Shown piece after piece: positions 11,667 through 22,160 of a DNA stretch of 64,000 nucleotides. Positions within the stretch are counted from its first letter, which is position 1. Every line of letters begins with the position of its first letter. A model generated the notes under the pieces. That model was not told the origin of the DNA. It saw only the letters and a list, made by a program, of their open reading frames with translations, and made no database searches. The translations under genes and the position numbers were made by a program. The stretch is taken from NCBI GenBank assembly GCA_013423325.1, contig BLJB01000055.1, forward strand, positions 1 to 64,000, in the 5' to 3' direction. Source of the DNA: Usnea hakonensis. Lineage: Eukaryota; Ascomycota; Lecanoromycetes; Lecanorales; Parmeliaceae.

Positions 11667-12083
11667 AATGGCTAGAGAATAGACATTGCTCAGGAAGTCT
11701 TCAGTCTTCAATATTTAGAACGGGAGAACTGAAGGGCATGTGCGTCGTTTGTCACCACGTTTCATTGGACATGATTGCAAATAATACATGTAGGTACTCC
11801 GTAGTCAAATTATAATCATGCATGACTTGTGGGTACGATTTGAAGATTTGAGCTTGGACCGTGCCGCTAATGCCAAAGATAGTTAGTCACTAAAAGCTGT
11901 CGCTTTCCAGCTTCCCCTTAAACCAGCACCGTTGTGGACATAAATGACCCTGCTGTCAAACTCGATCCACTCCTAGAAACACTTCTTGCAACTGCAAAAT
12001 AATAGACAGACAATTTGTGTCTCTACAACTAGAATAGTTCCAGGATTCCAAACACTGGGAGACCCTACACCTTGAGCATCAAT
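11667..12083. promoter_or_regulatory. Divergent promoter of PWP2 and septin CDC12
   Basis: A 417-base region between two head-to-head start codons. It should hold both promoters and 5' leaders. It contains one TACTCCGTA word (11795-11803), a recurring 9-mer in this window. No further element is resolved by eye. Confidence 0.5.
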
Positions 12084-13578
12084 ATGGCGCCAGCAATGTC
12101 CGAAGCAGCTTCGCCAATTGGTATTGCCAACGTGAGTCTAGTCTCATGTATTTCTGTCCCAGAGGCAGTGGCTAACATGTGCTATTGGATATAGCTTCCA
12201 AATCAAAGGTATCAAATTTGCCCTTTCCGATACGCCACAATCCAGCCTCGACTGATTTGACTCTAGGCACAAGATCGTTGCTAAACGTGGAGCTGCGTTC
12301 ACCATCATGGTATCTCTCAGCGTTTCTAGTGTACAGGTTCAAAGCCTTATGTGTCCCAGGTTGCAGGCGAATCAGGTCTGGGAAAGACGACCTTCATCAA
12401 TACCCTATTTTCAACAACCATAAAGAACTACGCAGACCACAGGCGCCGTCATGCAAAGCAAGTAGATAAGACTGTCGAGATCGAGATCACCAAAGCTGAG
12501 CTGGAAGAAAAGTTTTTCAAGGGTACGATCCTATACTACTTGAGGTCATGTAGATGCTTCTTCTAATTCGATGGGTCAGTCCGCTTGACGGTCATCGACA
12601 CTCCTGGCTTCGGCGACTACGTCAACAACCGCGACTCATGGATGCCAATCATAGAGTTCTTGGACGATCAACATGAGTCATACATGCTGCAAGAGCAGCA
12701 GCCTCGCCGAGCCGACAGGATCGATCTCCGTGTTCATGCCTGCCTTTACTTCATCCGACCAACAGGCCATACTCTGAAACCTTTGGACATTGAAGTCATG
12801 AAACGTCTGAGCTCCAGAGTCAATCTCATTCCTGTCGTAGCTAAAGCCGATACACTGAGTCCGGCAGACTTGGCTATTTTCAAGCGAAGAGTACGTTCGC
12901 TGGTAGTCTTAACGCAAGTCCGATGCAGCTGACACATTCTGTAGATCCGAGCTGTTGTTGAAGCGCAAGGGATCAAGATCTATCAACCACCGCTTGAGGA
13001 AGACGACGAAGCTGCTGCCCACCATGCTCGCGCTTTAACAGAAGCCATGCCGTTCGCTGTCATTGGATCCGAGAAGGATGTGAAGACTCAAGACGGGCGT
13101 GTCTTGAAGGGACGCCAATACTCTTGGGGTGTCGCAGAAGTCGAGAATGAAGACCACTGCGATTTTAAGAAATTGCGGTCAATCCTCATTAGAACCCACA
13201 TGCTGGACCTTATTCACACCACTGAAGAAATGCACTATGAAGCGTACCGCGCCCAACAAATGGAGACAAGGAAGTTCGGCGAAGCTCGACCACGGAAGCT
13301 TGACAATCCCAAATTCAAAGAAGAGGAAGAGAGCCTGCGTAAGAGATTTACGGAGCAGGTGAAAGTGGAGGAGAACCGGTTCAGAGCATGGGAGCAAAAG
13401 TTGATATCCGAGCGTGACCGCCTGAACAAGGATCTTGAAAGTACACATGCAGCGTACGTTCTTCCTGTCATTCACCTGTTTCGAAAGCTCTCGTTGACGA
13501 TCTTGCAGTATCAAGCAATTGGAGATGGAGTTGGAGCAAATGCAAGGGAGCGTTCAGCGAAGTCATCGAGGTCGTTAG
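12084..13578 (+). CDS. CDC12: Septin, Cdc12/AspC class
   Basis: Seven exons (12084-12131, 12195-12208, 12267-12309, 12360-12522, 12580-12890, 12945-13453, 13509-13578) give 385 aa, including a 14-base exon; every junction is in phase. The short N-terminus leading to IGIANLPNQRHKIVAKRG is diagnostic of the Cdc12 class. The GTPase motifs are complete: P-loop GESGLGKT (38-45), DTPGFGD (from 96), and AKAD for base recognition. The septin unique element is followed by a C-terminal coiled coil (EEEESLRKRFTEQVKVEENRF to KQLEMELEQMQG). Septins form hetero-oligomeric rods that build filaments and rings at septa and hyphal branch points. AspC is the name in Aspergillus. The model ends at the TAG at 13576-13578, close to the end expected for the family. 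Confidence 0.95.
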
Positions 13579-13978
13579 AACTTACTTCTGCCTTCACAAG
13601 ATTTGGTGGAAAGCAATTCGGATGGGGAAGCTGTTTTGCTTGGTGTTTCCGGGCGTGCTCATTGACCAAAAAATTCTTGCAATCCCCGAATCCACAAGTG
13701 CCAGTAGCAGGTGTTTCATTCCCCGGGTACCGTGTTTATCCTGCAGTCTCCATAATCTTTCTCTATAGAGATCAATTTTTCCGGTCATTCTACGTATGAA
13801 TACGAAGATAATTCGAAATGAGAGACTTGAACGCATCGTCGTTCCCAACCATGTGGTCTACTGCGTGAAAGATTAGTAGCCGACTAGAGTAATTCGAGAA
13901 GCCAATGAGATCGGAGTTCCAGAGTGAAAAATCCGCGGGCTCTATATCCTCAGCCAAACCACTGGGACCAAAGATGTC
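13579..13978. other. Septin 3' region and WDR83-like promoter
   Basis: A 400-base gap between two genes on the same strand. A reading frame continues past the septin stop in another phase but lacks conserved sequence. I see no repeat or RNA gene. Confidence 0.4.
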
Positions 13979-15076
13979 ATGATATTTCCCAATCGTCGAC
14001 TGACAACCCTCTCTGGGCATTCAGGCGCAATCCACGCCGTGGCATATAGTTCTGGGACGGGTCAATACGTGAGATCCTTCCTTTGATTCGTCTCTGCCGG
14101 GACTGATCCCTCTTTTTCCTCCGCATAGATCCTCACCGGCTCAAGCGACCGCTCCGTTCACCTCTATAACCCCTCCAAAGCCTCCAGCTCGACCCCCAAA
14201 TCAGGCCTCATCCAAAGCTACTCCGCCCACGGCTACGAAGTCCTCGATCTAGCCGTTACCGACGATAATGCTCGGTTCGCCAGCGTCGGCGGCGACAAGC
14301 AAGTCTTCCTCTGGGACGTAGCGACCGCTCGAACGTTGAAACGCTGGAGCGGGCATTTCGGCCGCGTGAACTGTGTAGGATTTGGCGGGGAAGACTGCAG
14401 TGTGGTCGTCAGTGGCAGTTACGACGCGACCGTCAGGTTGTGGGATTGCAAGAGCCAGAGCACCAAGCCAATACAAGTGCTGGAGGAGGCAAGAGACAGT
14501 GTCAGCAGTCTGCATGTGCTGGGCCATGAGATCGTGACGGGGAGTGTCGATGGGAGGGTGAGGATATACGACTTGAGGATGGGCATGATGTTTGTGGATG
14601 TCATTGGCCGTAAGAATGCTCTAGCCGTCTTGCACAGTCTGACTTGCTGATACCAGGGAGCCTGCAGAACCCATCACATCTGTCCAGCAGACGCGTGACC
14701 GAAATGGAGTCCTGATCTCTACGCTTGACTCGACTATAAGACTTATGGATAAAGCCAATGGGCAGCTTTTGCAAAATTACAGAGGCCATACGAACAAGGA
14801 TTACCGGATCAGGTCTTGCCTGGGTATAGCGGACTCGGTGGTGATTAGTGGAAGTGAGGATGGAAAGCTGTATGCATGGGACCTATTGAGGGGAAAGATG
14901 ATCGAAAGCCTCGAAGCGCATGGCGGGAAGGTAGCCAGCGCTGTAGCTTGTAATGGGGTAAAGAGGGAATGGGCTAGTGCCGGAGTCGATGGTGAGCTTC
15001 TGTCCCTCTCTAATCGATCTAGATGCACACTGAGTCTCCATTAGGCACGGTCAGTATCTGGACCATGCCAACGTGA
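13979..15076 (+). CDS. WD40 protein, WDR83/MORG1 family
   Basis: Four exons (13979-14068, 14129-14609, 14668-14991, 15045-15076) give 308 aa, a single seven-blade WD40 propeller of the usual length. The start MIFPNRRLTTLSGHSGAIHA matches the family's N-terminus. Blades include LTGSSDRSVHLYNP, SVGGDKQVFLWDV, VSGSYDATVRLWD, VTGSVDGRVRIYDLR and ISGSEDGKLYAWDLL, with the last blade closed by the small final exon (TVSIWTMPT). In animals WDR83 is both a MAPK scaffold (MORG1) and a component of activated spliceosomes. Which role holds here is unknown; the spliceosomal one seems more likely in a fungus, but that is inference. The gene is convergent with the CASTOR-like gene. Confidence 0.9.
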
Positions 15077-15397
15077 TGCAACTGGCATTGGAGTCAATAG
15101 GCCAAGGGAGTAATAGTAGGTTACAGAACCCTTGACACACGCAATCTTTGTAAAGTGCGCGCTCGGTCAAAAGACTGCGTAAGAGAAGGCAAAAGGCGTA
15201 AGCGATACTGCTGCTTCACTTCTTGAAGTCGGGAGGACGGATAGGCCGCCTGCTCTCCGGATCTTGTGTATGCTAATTTGTAACCTTGTAGGCTCAGTGA
15301 GGCCATCATTCCAAGTCATTCGTTGGCATGCTAGCAACATCGCTGATGCAATGCAATAACCTGGGCCGCTTAGTCCCCACTGATCCAAGCCAATTCA

Positions 15398-16721
15398 TCA
15401 GGGCTGGATTTCGCCATTCATGCCGAGCTTCAGCGCCTCCATTGCGCTGTCAAGATCAAATTCATCCACCATGACAACGCCAGCTTTGGCGGTAGAAAGG
15501 TAAGTCATTTCAATTGGGTGGAGAGGGCCATCAACGAGTCTCCCAGCGACCCCGCAGACAATACCATTCGCTTCAATTGGCAACGATTCCAGGTCAAGAA
15601 CTATTGGGATGAGGTAGTCTCCCGTAGCACCGAGTAAAACATTGTCAGGCCCCGGCAAGTCAAAATTAGGGAGCAGTCGCTTTTCTAAAAGTAGCCCAGC
15701 GGATTCATCTTGAGTCAGGGTCACACTCAAGAATTTGGGCTGGTGAATGAGACATTTGGTCAGTCCGTGTTGAAGGGCAAGTTCATCGGCCACAAATGTC
15801 TCCGGGTTGGTATTCCGGCCTCCACATTGGACAAGACGGGTTTCAAAGTGCACCCTTGGGACGATCGAATGGCGATTGAGCAGTCCAAAGGTTCGAGCTT
15901 GAAGCTCTGTCATGTTGGTAGGTGGCGGAGTCGAAGGTGAACCGGAGTTCAAGGAGGAGCTCGATGACGCGTGCACAGCAGAATTGACATATGACTCTGA
16001 AGACTTCTCGAGCACAAAACCACGTGTTTCTAGGGCCCGGACGACCTGGTATCTGGCTTTTGCAGGGACGAGAATAAAATCGGAGTAGTATGTTGTGATG
16101 AAGAGAAGCGAACTGCTCATTGTCAGGAACTCTGGTAAGAATTAGCAACGAGCAAAGCTTACATTCCAGCGAGAGCGAGAGGACTTGTCAATTCCAACAC
16201 CCTCTGCCCGGCCTCCATGCCAGCTCCTTCTACAGAGATAACGACGAAATCTTCCACAGAGATGGAAGCACAACGATCACCACCTCCGCCAGGTAATAGA
16301 TCAATCACTGGTCTGAATATGTCTTCGGCTATATCCTTTGCGCAGACAATGGAGCATTCAATGGAAGTAACAGAGACATTCAGGAAAGCATGCCTATTTG
16401 CCCATTTATTTACCCATGATCCGCTATTGCGAACATTTCCATTAAAATCCACGGCTGATGGAAATAGTAGCTGAAGAACTGAAGGTAGATAATGTTGGTA
16501 TCGGTTCAAAGGGATATGAATGAGGCTGAGCTGTGCTTCCTAGAGTGAAGAAAGAAGTCAGCAGTGGATTTAGGACGTTGCTGCTTTTTCCGAGTAACAC
16601 CATCTCTGTACAGCTTTTGATGAGACGTGGAAAGATCGCATGTCTCCACACTGGCCTTGAAGCATGCAAAACTTACAATAAAGTGGACTCTGGCCGACAT
16701 CAGAAGGCTCGACTGCTCCAT
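15398..16721 (-). CDS. CASTOR-like tandem ACT-domain protein
   Basis: Three exons on the minus strand (16721-16677, 16539-16163, 16115-15398) give 379 aa, with all junctions in phase. The N-terminus reads MSARVHFIEAQLSLIHIPLN, followed by an ACT half containing IECSIVCAKDIAEDIF. A pattern characteristic of CASTOR proteins crosses the second splice site (ALAGISSSLLFITTYYSDFI, then LVPA). After a Ser/Pro-rich linker a second ACT pair is visible (FLSVTLTQDESAGLLLEKRL, then MTYLSTAKAGVVMVDEFDLD). Animal CASTOR1 and CASTOR2 are cytosolic arginine sensors that inhibit GATOR2 and so TORC1. Relatedness is judged from motif order only; whether the fungal protein binds an amino acid or touches the SEA/GATOR complex is not shown. 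Confidence 0.8.
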
Positions 16722-17849
16722 TTTAAAAACGAGTTATCAGCGGTTGGGTAACATGGAAGGCAGCGGAAAAGAAATATCACATGGAAATGTATGAAACGGG
16801 GGACTTCGATGGTCACTTGAGGAGGACCTTTCAATCCAAAAGAATCAAGTAGGATATCGCTTGTGCTACTCGAGCAAGGCGGACGATAGAAGAAAAGCTG
16901 TCTACCACGCATCCCCGGTTGCTTAATGCACGAGACCAAATGTGTGCTCCAACGCGAAGCAATGTGGAGCGGGAGTTGCAGGATTACGGCTGAGGAGCGC
17001 TCAGACAGCGGGATGCTCTGTGTTGTAAGCGGATAGTCGCTGCTGAAAGAAGTGATGGGGTAGAAGGATAAGACGAGGCAAGATGAACACATACAGGATC
17101 AGCGTAGTTGAAGCGGTAGCGAGCAAGCAATATTGGGGCAAGCAGAGCAGATGTAGTTGCAGGAAGTGTAATCGATACCCTCTAAAGTCGGTGATAGGGT
17201 AGGGAAAATTGAAGGCATACTACCTACCTATACCACTCAATTAAGGAAGGTTGAGTCCGTGCTGAGCATAATGATGCAGCTTGAGCAGGAGGTCCATTTA
17301 GTGGCCGTATGCAAGTCAATGTTTAAGGCTATGAGGAGTATGCAGGCGCTCGCAGCGTGGGGCTGGGAGAACCGGGAAGACCGGGAAGTGGAGGAAATGG
17401 AGGAAGAATGTGGTAGGAGGTAAATTAGTGTAGTGTGGTTTGGTATAGTTCAAAGGCAGGTGGTGTCTGTATGGTTGGATCTTTGGCTAAGGCGTATTAG
17501 CGTAGGAATAGGTTGGACGGAAGCCATTTGCATCAAAGATCTAGAGAGCGCCAGCCTATGATATGCGGAATGAAGAGATTACGCATGCGTGAGACCATGT
17601 GAGCCAATACGAATAATATGCGCATGCTGGAGTGTGAGCAAGGGGTAGAGGGGAATGGGAGAGTGTACGAGTACTTGGTGAGAGAAAAGGAAGAGCATCG
17701 TATCTGTTGTCCGGCTTCTTTTCTCTTTGATATAATAGACAACAAAGTAGCCGGGGGTTTGTAACATGATCATTCAGTATCATTGTAACTAGATGCTTAA
17801 TAGCAAAAGGGAGCACTTGCTTGAAGGGTCCTTAGCGCTCCAGAGTCCA

Positions 17850-18370
17850 CTGGTACGAGTTGCATATATGTACTTAGTCTCTTTTCTCCGATATTCCGAG
17901 ACCTAAGGTACTTTACTGGTACGGTCAGATAAGTAAGGTAGGATGCGAATAAAGTATGTGTGGTGGTAATAGATAAAAACACAAAAATCAAAATTTCCTG
18001 GTCACTGGTCAGCATTATGTTTAAGCTCAGTAAGGTACGAATAGACTTTCGGTACCAAGACAGAGACAAACAAAACGTTGCAAGCAGTCGATGCAGTAGC
18101 AGAGGAAAGAGGAGAGTTGATTGAAAATATACCTTAGGTACGAGACCTACTTTAGTACTCTACCTTACTTGGGTAAAATACCTTGCTCGTATGTAACTGC
18201 AGCCAATTTACCCTAACGATGCCGTGAGAGCCGATGCGATTCTAACCCCACCAAAAGTAAAAGTCTTTTACTACTATTGTCCTACCTTAGGTACCAGGTA
18301 CTTTAAGTACTCCCTTACACTGCCAACTATCCCAGGGTAAGGTAGTGCCTTACTTAATAAATGGTACGCC
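17850..18370. repeat. Cluster of ACCTTA/TAAGGT palindrome-like words
   Basis: Roughly a dozen copies, in both orientations, of short words built on ACCTTA, TAAGGTAC and GGTACC occur within about 520 bases. Examples are GACCTAAGGTACTTTAC, ATACCTTAGGTACGAG and CTACCTTAGGTACCAGGTAC. Sparser copies occur in other gaps of this window (near 3370, 21910, 30210, 33605, 40850 and 47240). No unit length or clean tandem array is apparent. Confidence 0.6.
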
Positions 18371-18470
18371 TTATCCTGCAGAACATATGCAGTACCCCAC
18401 TGCCTCCGATTCCGAACCCCACACTGTTCGCGCTCGGCGCTCCGACTTGAAATAGCTTCCCCACGTTTAC

Positions 18471-18495
18471 TGAACTGAGCTGAGCTGAGCTTAGC
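18471..18495. repeat. Short pentanucleotide tandem repeat (CTGAG)
   Basis: About five head-to-tail copies of a CTGAG/GAGCT unit (TGAACTGAGCTGAGCTGAGC, then TTAGC) are visible in non-coding sequence. The last unit is degenerate. It is a simple microsatellite-like tract. Confidence 0.7.
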
Positions 18496-18805
18496 TGTAT
18501 TAGAGTATTACTTTATGTTCAACCGTCCATTAAATCTGCATGATCAACCTCCGCATGATCGAATCAACAAGCACCCTTGAATCTTGATGCGTAAGGTGAA
18601 GTAATTAGATTTAAATAACCACAGTCAGATTGTCTCGCCACCAGTTGGAAGACATCCTGGCCTAATCAATCCTGCGCACCGTTCTCTCCTCCTGTATCTG
18701 TATTCCACCTTCCGAGCGTTTTGAAATAACGAGGAAGGCCGAACCGCGGAGAAATTACCAGGTTAGCAACTTCACCATGACAGTTGAGGTTTGTCTAAAC
18801 GACTG

Positions 18806-20626
18806 CTACCTGGACCAGCCTCCTCGTCCGTATCCTCGCCCCCTGCCATTATGACCATTCCCATTAAATGGCTGCTGCACGCCACCGCGGTCGCCATAAG
18901 GATAACCGCTGGGGTGGCCAAATTGTTGCTGACTCCAGCTACCAGGACCCTGCGGCGCTTGGCTCTGAAAGCCCGACTGGTGACCTCGTTGATAGGCAGG
19001 TGCAGTGGGATCTTGACCTATTCTGGGGCTTATTGGTAGCGTCGGCACAGGCACGGCGTCCCCGCTGTTGGAACTTGGCATGGGTGGTGGCGGAGGTGGC
19101 CACGGACCGTGATAATTAGGAGGTGGCGGAGGAATAGGAATACCTCCAGGACCGGCCAGGAAACCTTTCGAAAATGTTTGCGGAAAACGCATGGAAGTCG
19201 GTGGGGACGGCCCTTGAGCTTGGTTGTGTTGCATGATCTGTGGATTCGCTGGTGGCAGTGGTCTTTGAAGAACTGAAGCAGCCTGCGGGGGCGAATACGA
19301 TAAAGATCTGGATTGTGAGCGGCTGCGCAAGCTGCGATATCTCCTTGACTCTCTTGATGATTCCCTTGATTTCGAAGATGATCGCGTGAAATTTCGACGT
19401 CTTGCACCTTGATTGGACGATATGGAGCTCGACCGACTTTGGCCGAAATTTCTATCCAGACTCCTACTGCTGCCAGAGTCGCTATATCTTCGCCTCTTAT
19501 GGGGACTCTGACTTCTCTCGGTGCTATTAGCACGTCCCACGATCGTACCAATATGTCCAAGTCCTATCCCTCTTTGCTTCATTTTTTCACAAAATTCTCT
19601 GGACCATCCGTAGTACCCATTGCCCCCTGGAAAATTCCCAGCGATCTCGTCACTCAGGATAGGTTGACCCAACTCATCGACGTCCATATAACCTTTCTTA
19701 TTTTCAAAGTCGTGTGCATAGAGTGAATCCACGTTAGTCAGGAAGCCCCTCACGGCCATCACTAGATCCTCGTCTGCTGGTCCTGCTGTAAACTGCAGCG
19801 CCTTCATAGATTGAGGTTTGATAGGTTTTGCTGAATTCGGCACGATGTGAGGCATCATATTAGCGGCAGGTAAGTCATGAAAAGGTGTCATAGAATCTCC
19901 ATGGGAAGGTGGGAGGATATAAGGTGCGTCTTTCCTTTCCTTACCCCCTACGTCCTCCGAGGGCTTTCTATTCTCGCCTTGGTTCTCGAGGTCAACTTTG
20001 GAAGATTTGGAGACTGTATCTCTCAGTTTCTGGATGTATGAAGGCTGATAGTAGCCCTTCCCTTCCCAGATATCGAGGAGATCTGTGATACATCTATGTT
20101 GGTGGACGTACACCTCTAGGCTGTAGGCAGATGCAGCTCCGAACAGATCGACCAGAGAAGACTGTAGAGTTCTGGTTAAAGTGGAATGTGTCGAAAGCGA
20201 CTTGAAGTGGAATTTGGTGTGGTGCAGTACATCGTTCAATAGATACAGGACATGGAGCTGTCTTCGCCAATAAGACGGAGCCGTTCCCCTAGCTGGCTTC
20301 TGATCATCACCGTCTGCGGGTTCTGCAAATGATAGGGAAAGCGCAACGAGGTATTTTCCAACAGCAGTGGTCCGGGCAGCAGAAGGTATAATATTCTCCA
20401 ATAGCCAGTCTTTACACAGCTGTTTTCAATGTTCCATTTAGCTATCTCATCATCCATTCAGATGTAGCCGTCGAACCTGGATTTTTGCCGAAGAGCAGTC
20501 TTCTAGCACAGCCTCAAGGAGAGTGTGAAAGCGAGCAATCTCTGGTTTGGGTATTGATGTCGGATCAGGTCTGATCATGCCAGCTGCTAATGATGCTTTG
20601 GCAATTGCCAAGGAGTGGGATACCAT
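18806..20626 (-). CDS. CHERP-like protein with CID (CTD-interaction) domain
   Basis: Two exons on the minus strand (20626-20477, 20419-18806) give 587 aa. The frame crosses the splice site from CSSAKIQ into LCKDWLLENIIPSAARTTAV, an uninterrupted CID-type helical repeat that continues through HVLYLLNDVLHHTKF and LDIWEGKGYY. A second conserved block holds DLPAANMMPHIVPNS and GYYGWSREFCEKMKQRG. The middle is Ser/Arg-rich, and the C-terminus is Pro-rich then Gly/Arg-rich, ending GRGRGYGRGGWSR. This arrangement resembles animal CHERP, a U2 snRNP-associated splicing factor, without an evident SURP domain. CID domains bind the RNA polymerase II C-terminal tail. A nuclear role coupling transcription and splicing is inferred. 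Confidence 0.85.
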
Positions 20627-20779
20627 TGTGCTTGGCGGTAACTCGATTTTGTGCCGTCAGTACCACGTGTTCTGCGATTTGAAAGTGAAAGCATACCGTA
20701 AGTAAATATGGACTCGGTGGGTAAGAGACAAACACATGAGAATAGTACGGAGTACTAGTCTCCTAATAGCTTGCGAATT

Positions 20780-21052
20780 TTAGCTTATGCACAAAGCTTG
20801 CGAGTTGCTTGGCACTTTTTTTTCGAAAGACATTGCCAATTATACAGCTCTATAATTACGACGAATCTTAAAAAGACCTCTTTATTTATGTTCGTCGCCT
20901 CTTGCTAACGATCTTGGCCCTATTAAAAATTTTAAATAATAATGATATTGATAAAAGACAACAATGTACCATTTCGGGTGGCGAGGTTGCAATTTTTCGA
21001 AAAAAAAAAGTGCCAAGGAATTCGCAAGCTTTGTGCGTACGGAGTAAGCTAA
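20780..21052. mobile_element. Non-autonomous TIR element, copy 1 (MITE-like)
   Basis: A 273-bp element with long terminal inverted repeats. The left end reads TTAGCTTATGCACAAAGCTT, then GCGAGTTGCTTGGCAC and a T run ending CGAAA. The right end is its reverse complement, apart from an extra TACGGAG-type insertion (21038-21046). The interior is AT-rich and non-coding and shares CAGCTCTATAATTACGACGA-like sequence with copy 2 at 34960-35404. TACGGAGTA occurs both just outside the left end (20746-20754) and inside the right end. Confidence 0.8.
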
Positions 21053-21319
21053 TATGTAAGCTCTCATAGCATTTGTAAAATGTAACAAAGTCATCTCGAA
21101 TGACAACGACTGCACCGAGTTGGAGGAACTTCAAGATACCAGAGTCTAGATGCTGAGGACTATTGTCTCAAATAAACTTGGTGCTTGCTAACAGCATGAC
21201 TGAGGCAGAAATGCTGTCCGAAATCGGCAAAATTTCCTGCTTCCTCCTTTATAGTACATAGAGAGCTGCCTCTTTTCCTCGCTTTTGACACGTCAAACGC
21301 CATACCAATCATTCGCCAT

Positions 21320-21640
21320 TTAACTAAATCTGTCACCTCTTTTCGACTTGTATGGCTTGGTCGCGATATATTTACCCTCCTCTTCAGCCTTGTGCCCTCC
21401 ATTCTCCAGAGGACGTTCGGTTGGCGCCGGATCGTGACTGGCCTCAGTACTGGGGCTATTGGCATAATCGTGCGGCCTTTTGTGCTTCTGCTTCGGGCTG
21501 GCAGGCTTTGCGTAAAATTCTGCGTCGAGAGCATCTCTTAGTCGTTGTCGCTTCATTTCCTCCTCATGGCGAGCTTTCTTATCGGCATTTACGGAACGCT
21601 TAGCGAACACGTAGGCACCTCCACCAGCTGCCAACTCATA
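21320..21640 (-). CDS. DUF4748-like small protein (3' exon; first exon unresolved)
   Basis: The frame encodes about 105 residues starting AAGGGAYVFAKRSVNADKKA, then a charged helix (RHEEEMKRQRLRDALDAEFY) and a hydrophilic tail ending KSKRGDRFS. The Gly-rich start followed by AKRSV-D-KAR is typical of a short fungal family that I associate with DUF4748, function unknown. The upstream frame has a stop about 20 bases before the Gly-rich motif, so a splice acceptor near 21625-21635 is needed. A likely donor is the GTATGG near 21675, with a preceding exon encoding WGTLII, but I could not find a convincing ATG. The start is therefore open. Confidence 0.6.
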   Translation of the reverse strand, partial: YELAAGGGAYVFAKRSVNADKKARHEEEMKRQRLRDALDAEFYAKPASPKQKHKRPHDYANSPSTEASHDPAPTERPLENGGHKAEEEGKYIATKPYKSKRGDRFS

Positions 21641-22160
21641 TCAGCAATCACGACACTTGAATTCCTGCGCTCCATACCAATGATCAATGTGCCCCAACCA
21701 ATCCTATGACGAATCTATGAGCGCCTTCAAATCATCGTTCGGGGTCTAAGACCTACCACGTCGACCGGATCTACTTTATTAGCCGCTCAACCATGGGAGT
21801 AGGGAAACTTCAGTACCGTATTCATGGTTCATTGGCGTTTACAGGGACAGATGATGCTGCTGGATAAGGACCGAATAGTCAAGTAGACTACTTTACGTAT
21901 TTTAAGTACTTACCTTAGGTACTACTCCACGATACGGGAGTTTTTTAAGCGCGATTCGAAATCCCGCAGCCCTTAAAGCCTTGGCAGGCGTCTATTCATG
22001 ACTCATGGACAACAAGTCAACGAGGTTTACTTCATACTTATACTACTCTCCTCGGCAATCATGCCACTGGAAGAAATTGTACTCTTCTCCAGAACGTCGC
22101 AAAGTCCTGTTGCGACAAGGGTTCCCCTAAATAAAAGTTGGCCCTGGTCCGCAAACAGGC
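21641..22160. promoter_or_regulatory. Divergent promoter of DUF4748-like gene and SSL2
   Basis: About 500 bases between head-to-head genes. Part of it probably encodes the unresolved first exon of the minus-strand gene (around 21680-21720). Near 21905-21935 lies another ACCTTAGGTAC word within a GTAC-rich stretch. Confidence 0.45.

Larger units (their letters stand above)
16722..18805. other. 2 kb gene-free region
   Basis: This lies between the start of the CASTOR-like gene and the stop of the CID protein gene, both on the minus strand. No conserved reading frame is found on either strand. It holds a dense cluster of ACCTTAGGTAC-related words (17850-18370), a GAGCT/CTGAG tandem repeat (18471-18495), and purine-rich tracts around 17330-17420 and 17640-17700. 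It is the longest unexplained stretch in the window. Confidence 0.5.

Noticed and set aside
21160..21534. 124-codon minus-strand frame overlapping the DUF4748-like gene
   Set aside because: It is a shadow frame of the conserved AKRSV protein and starts inside it.
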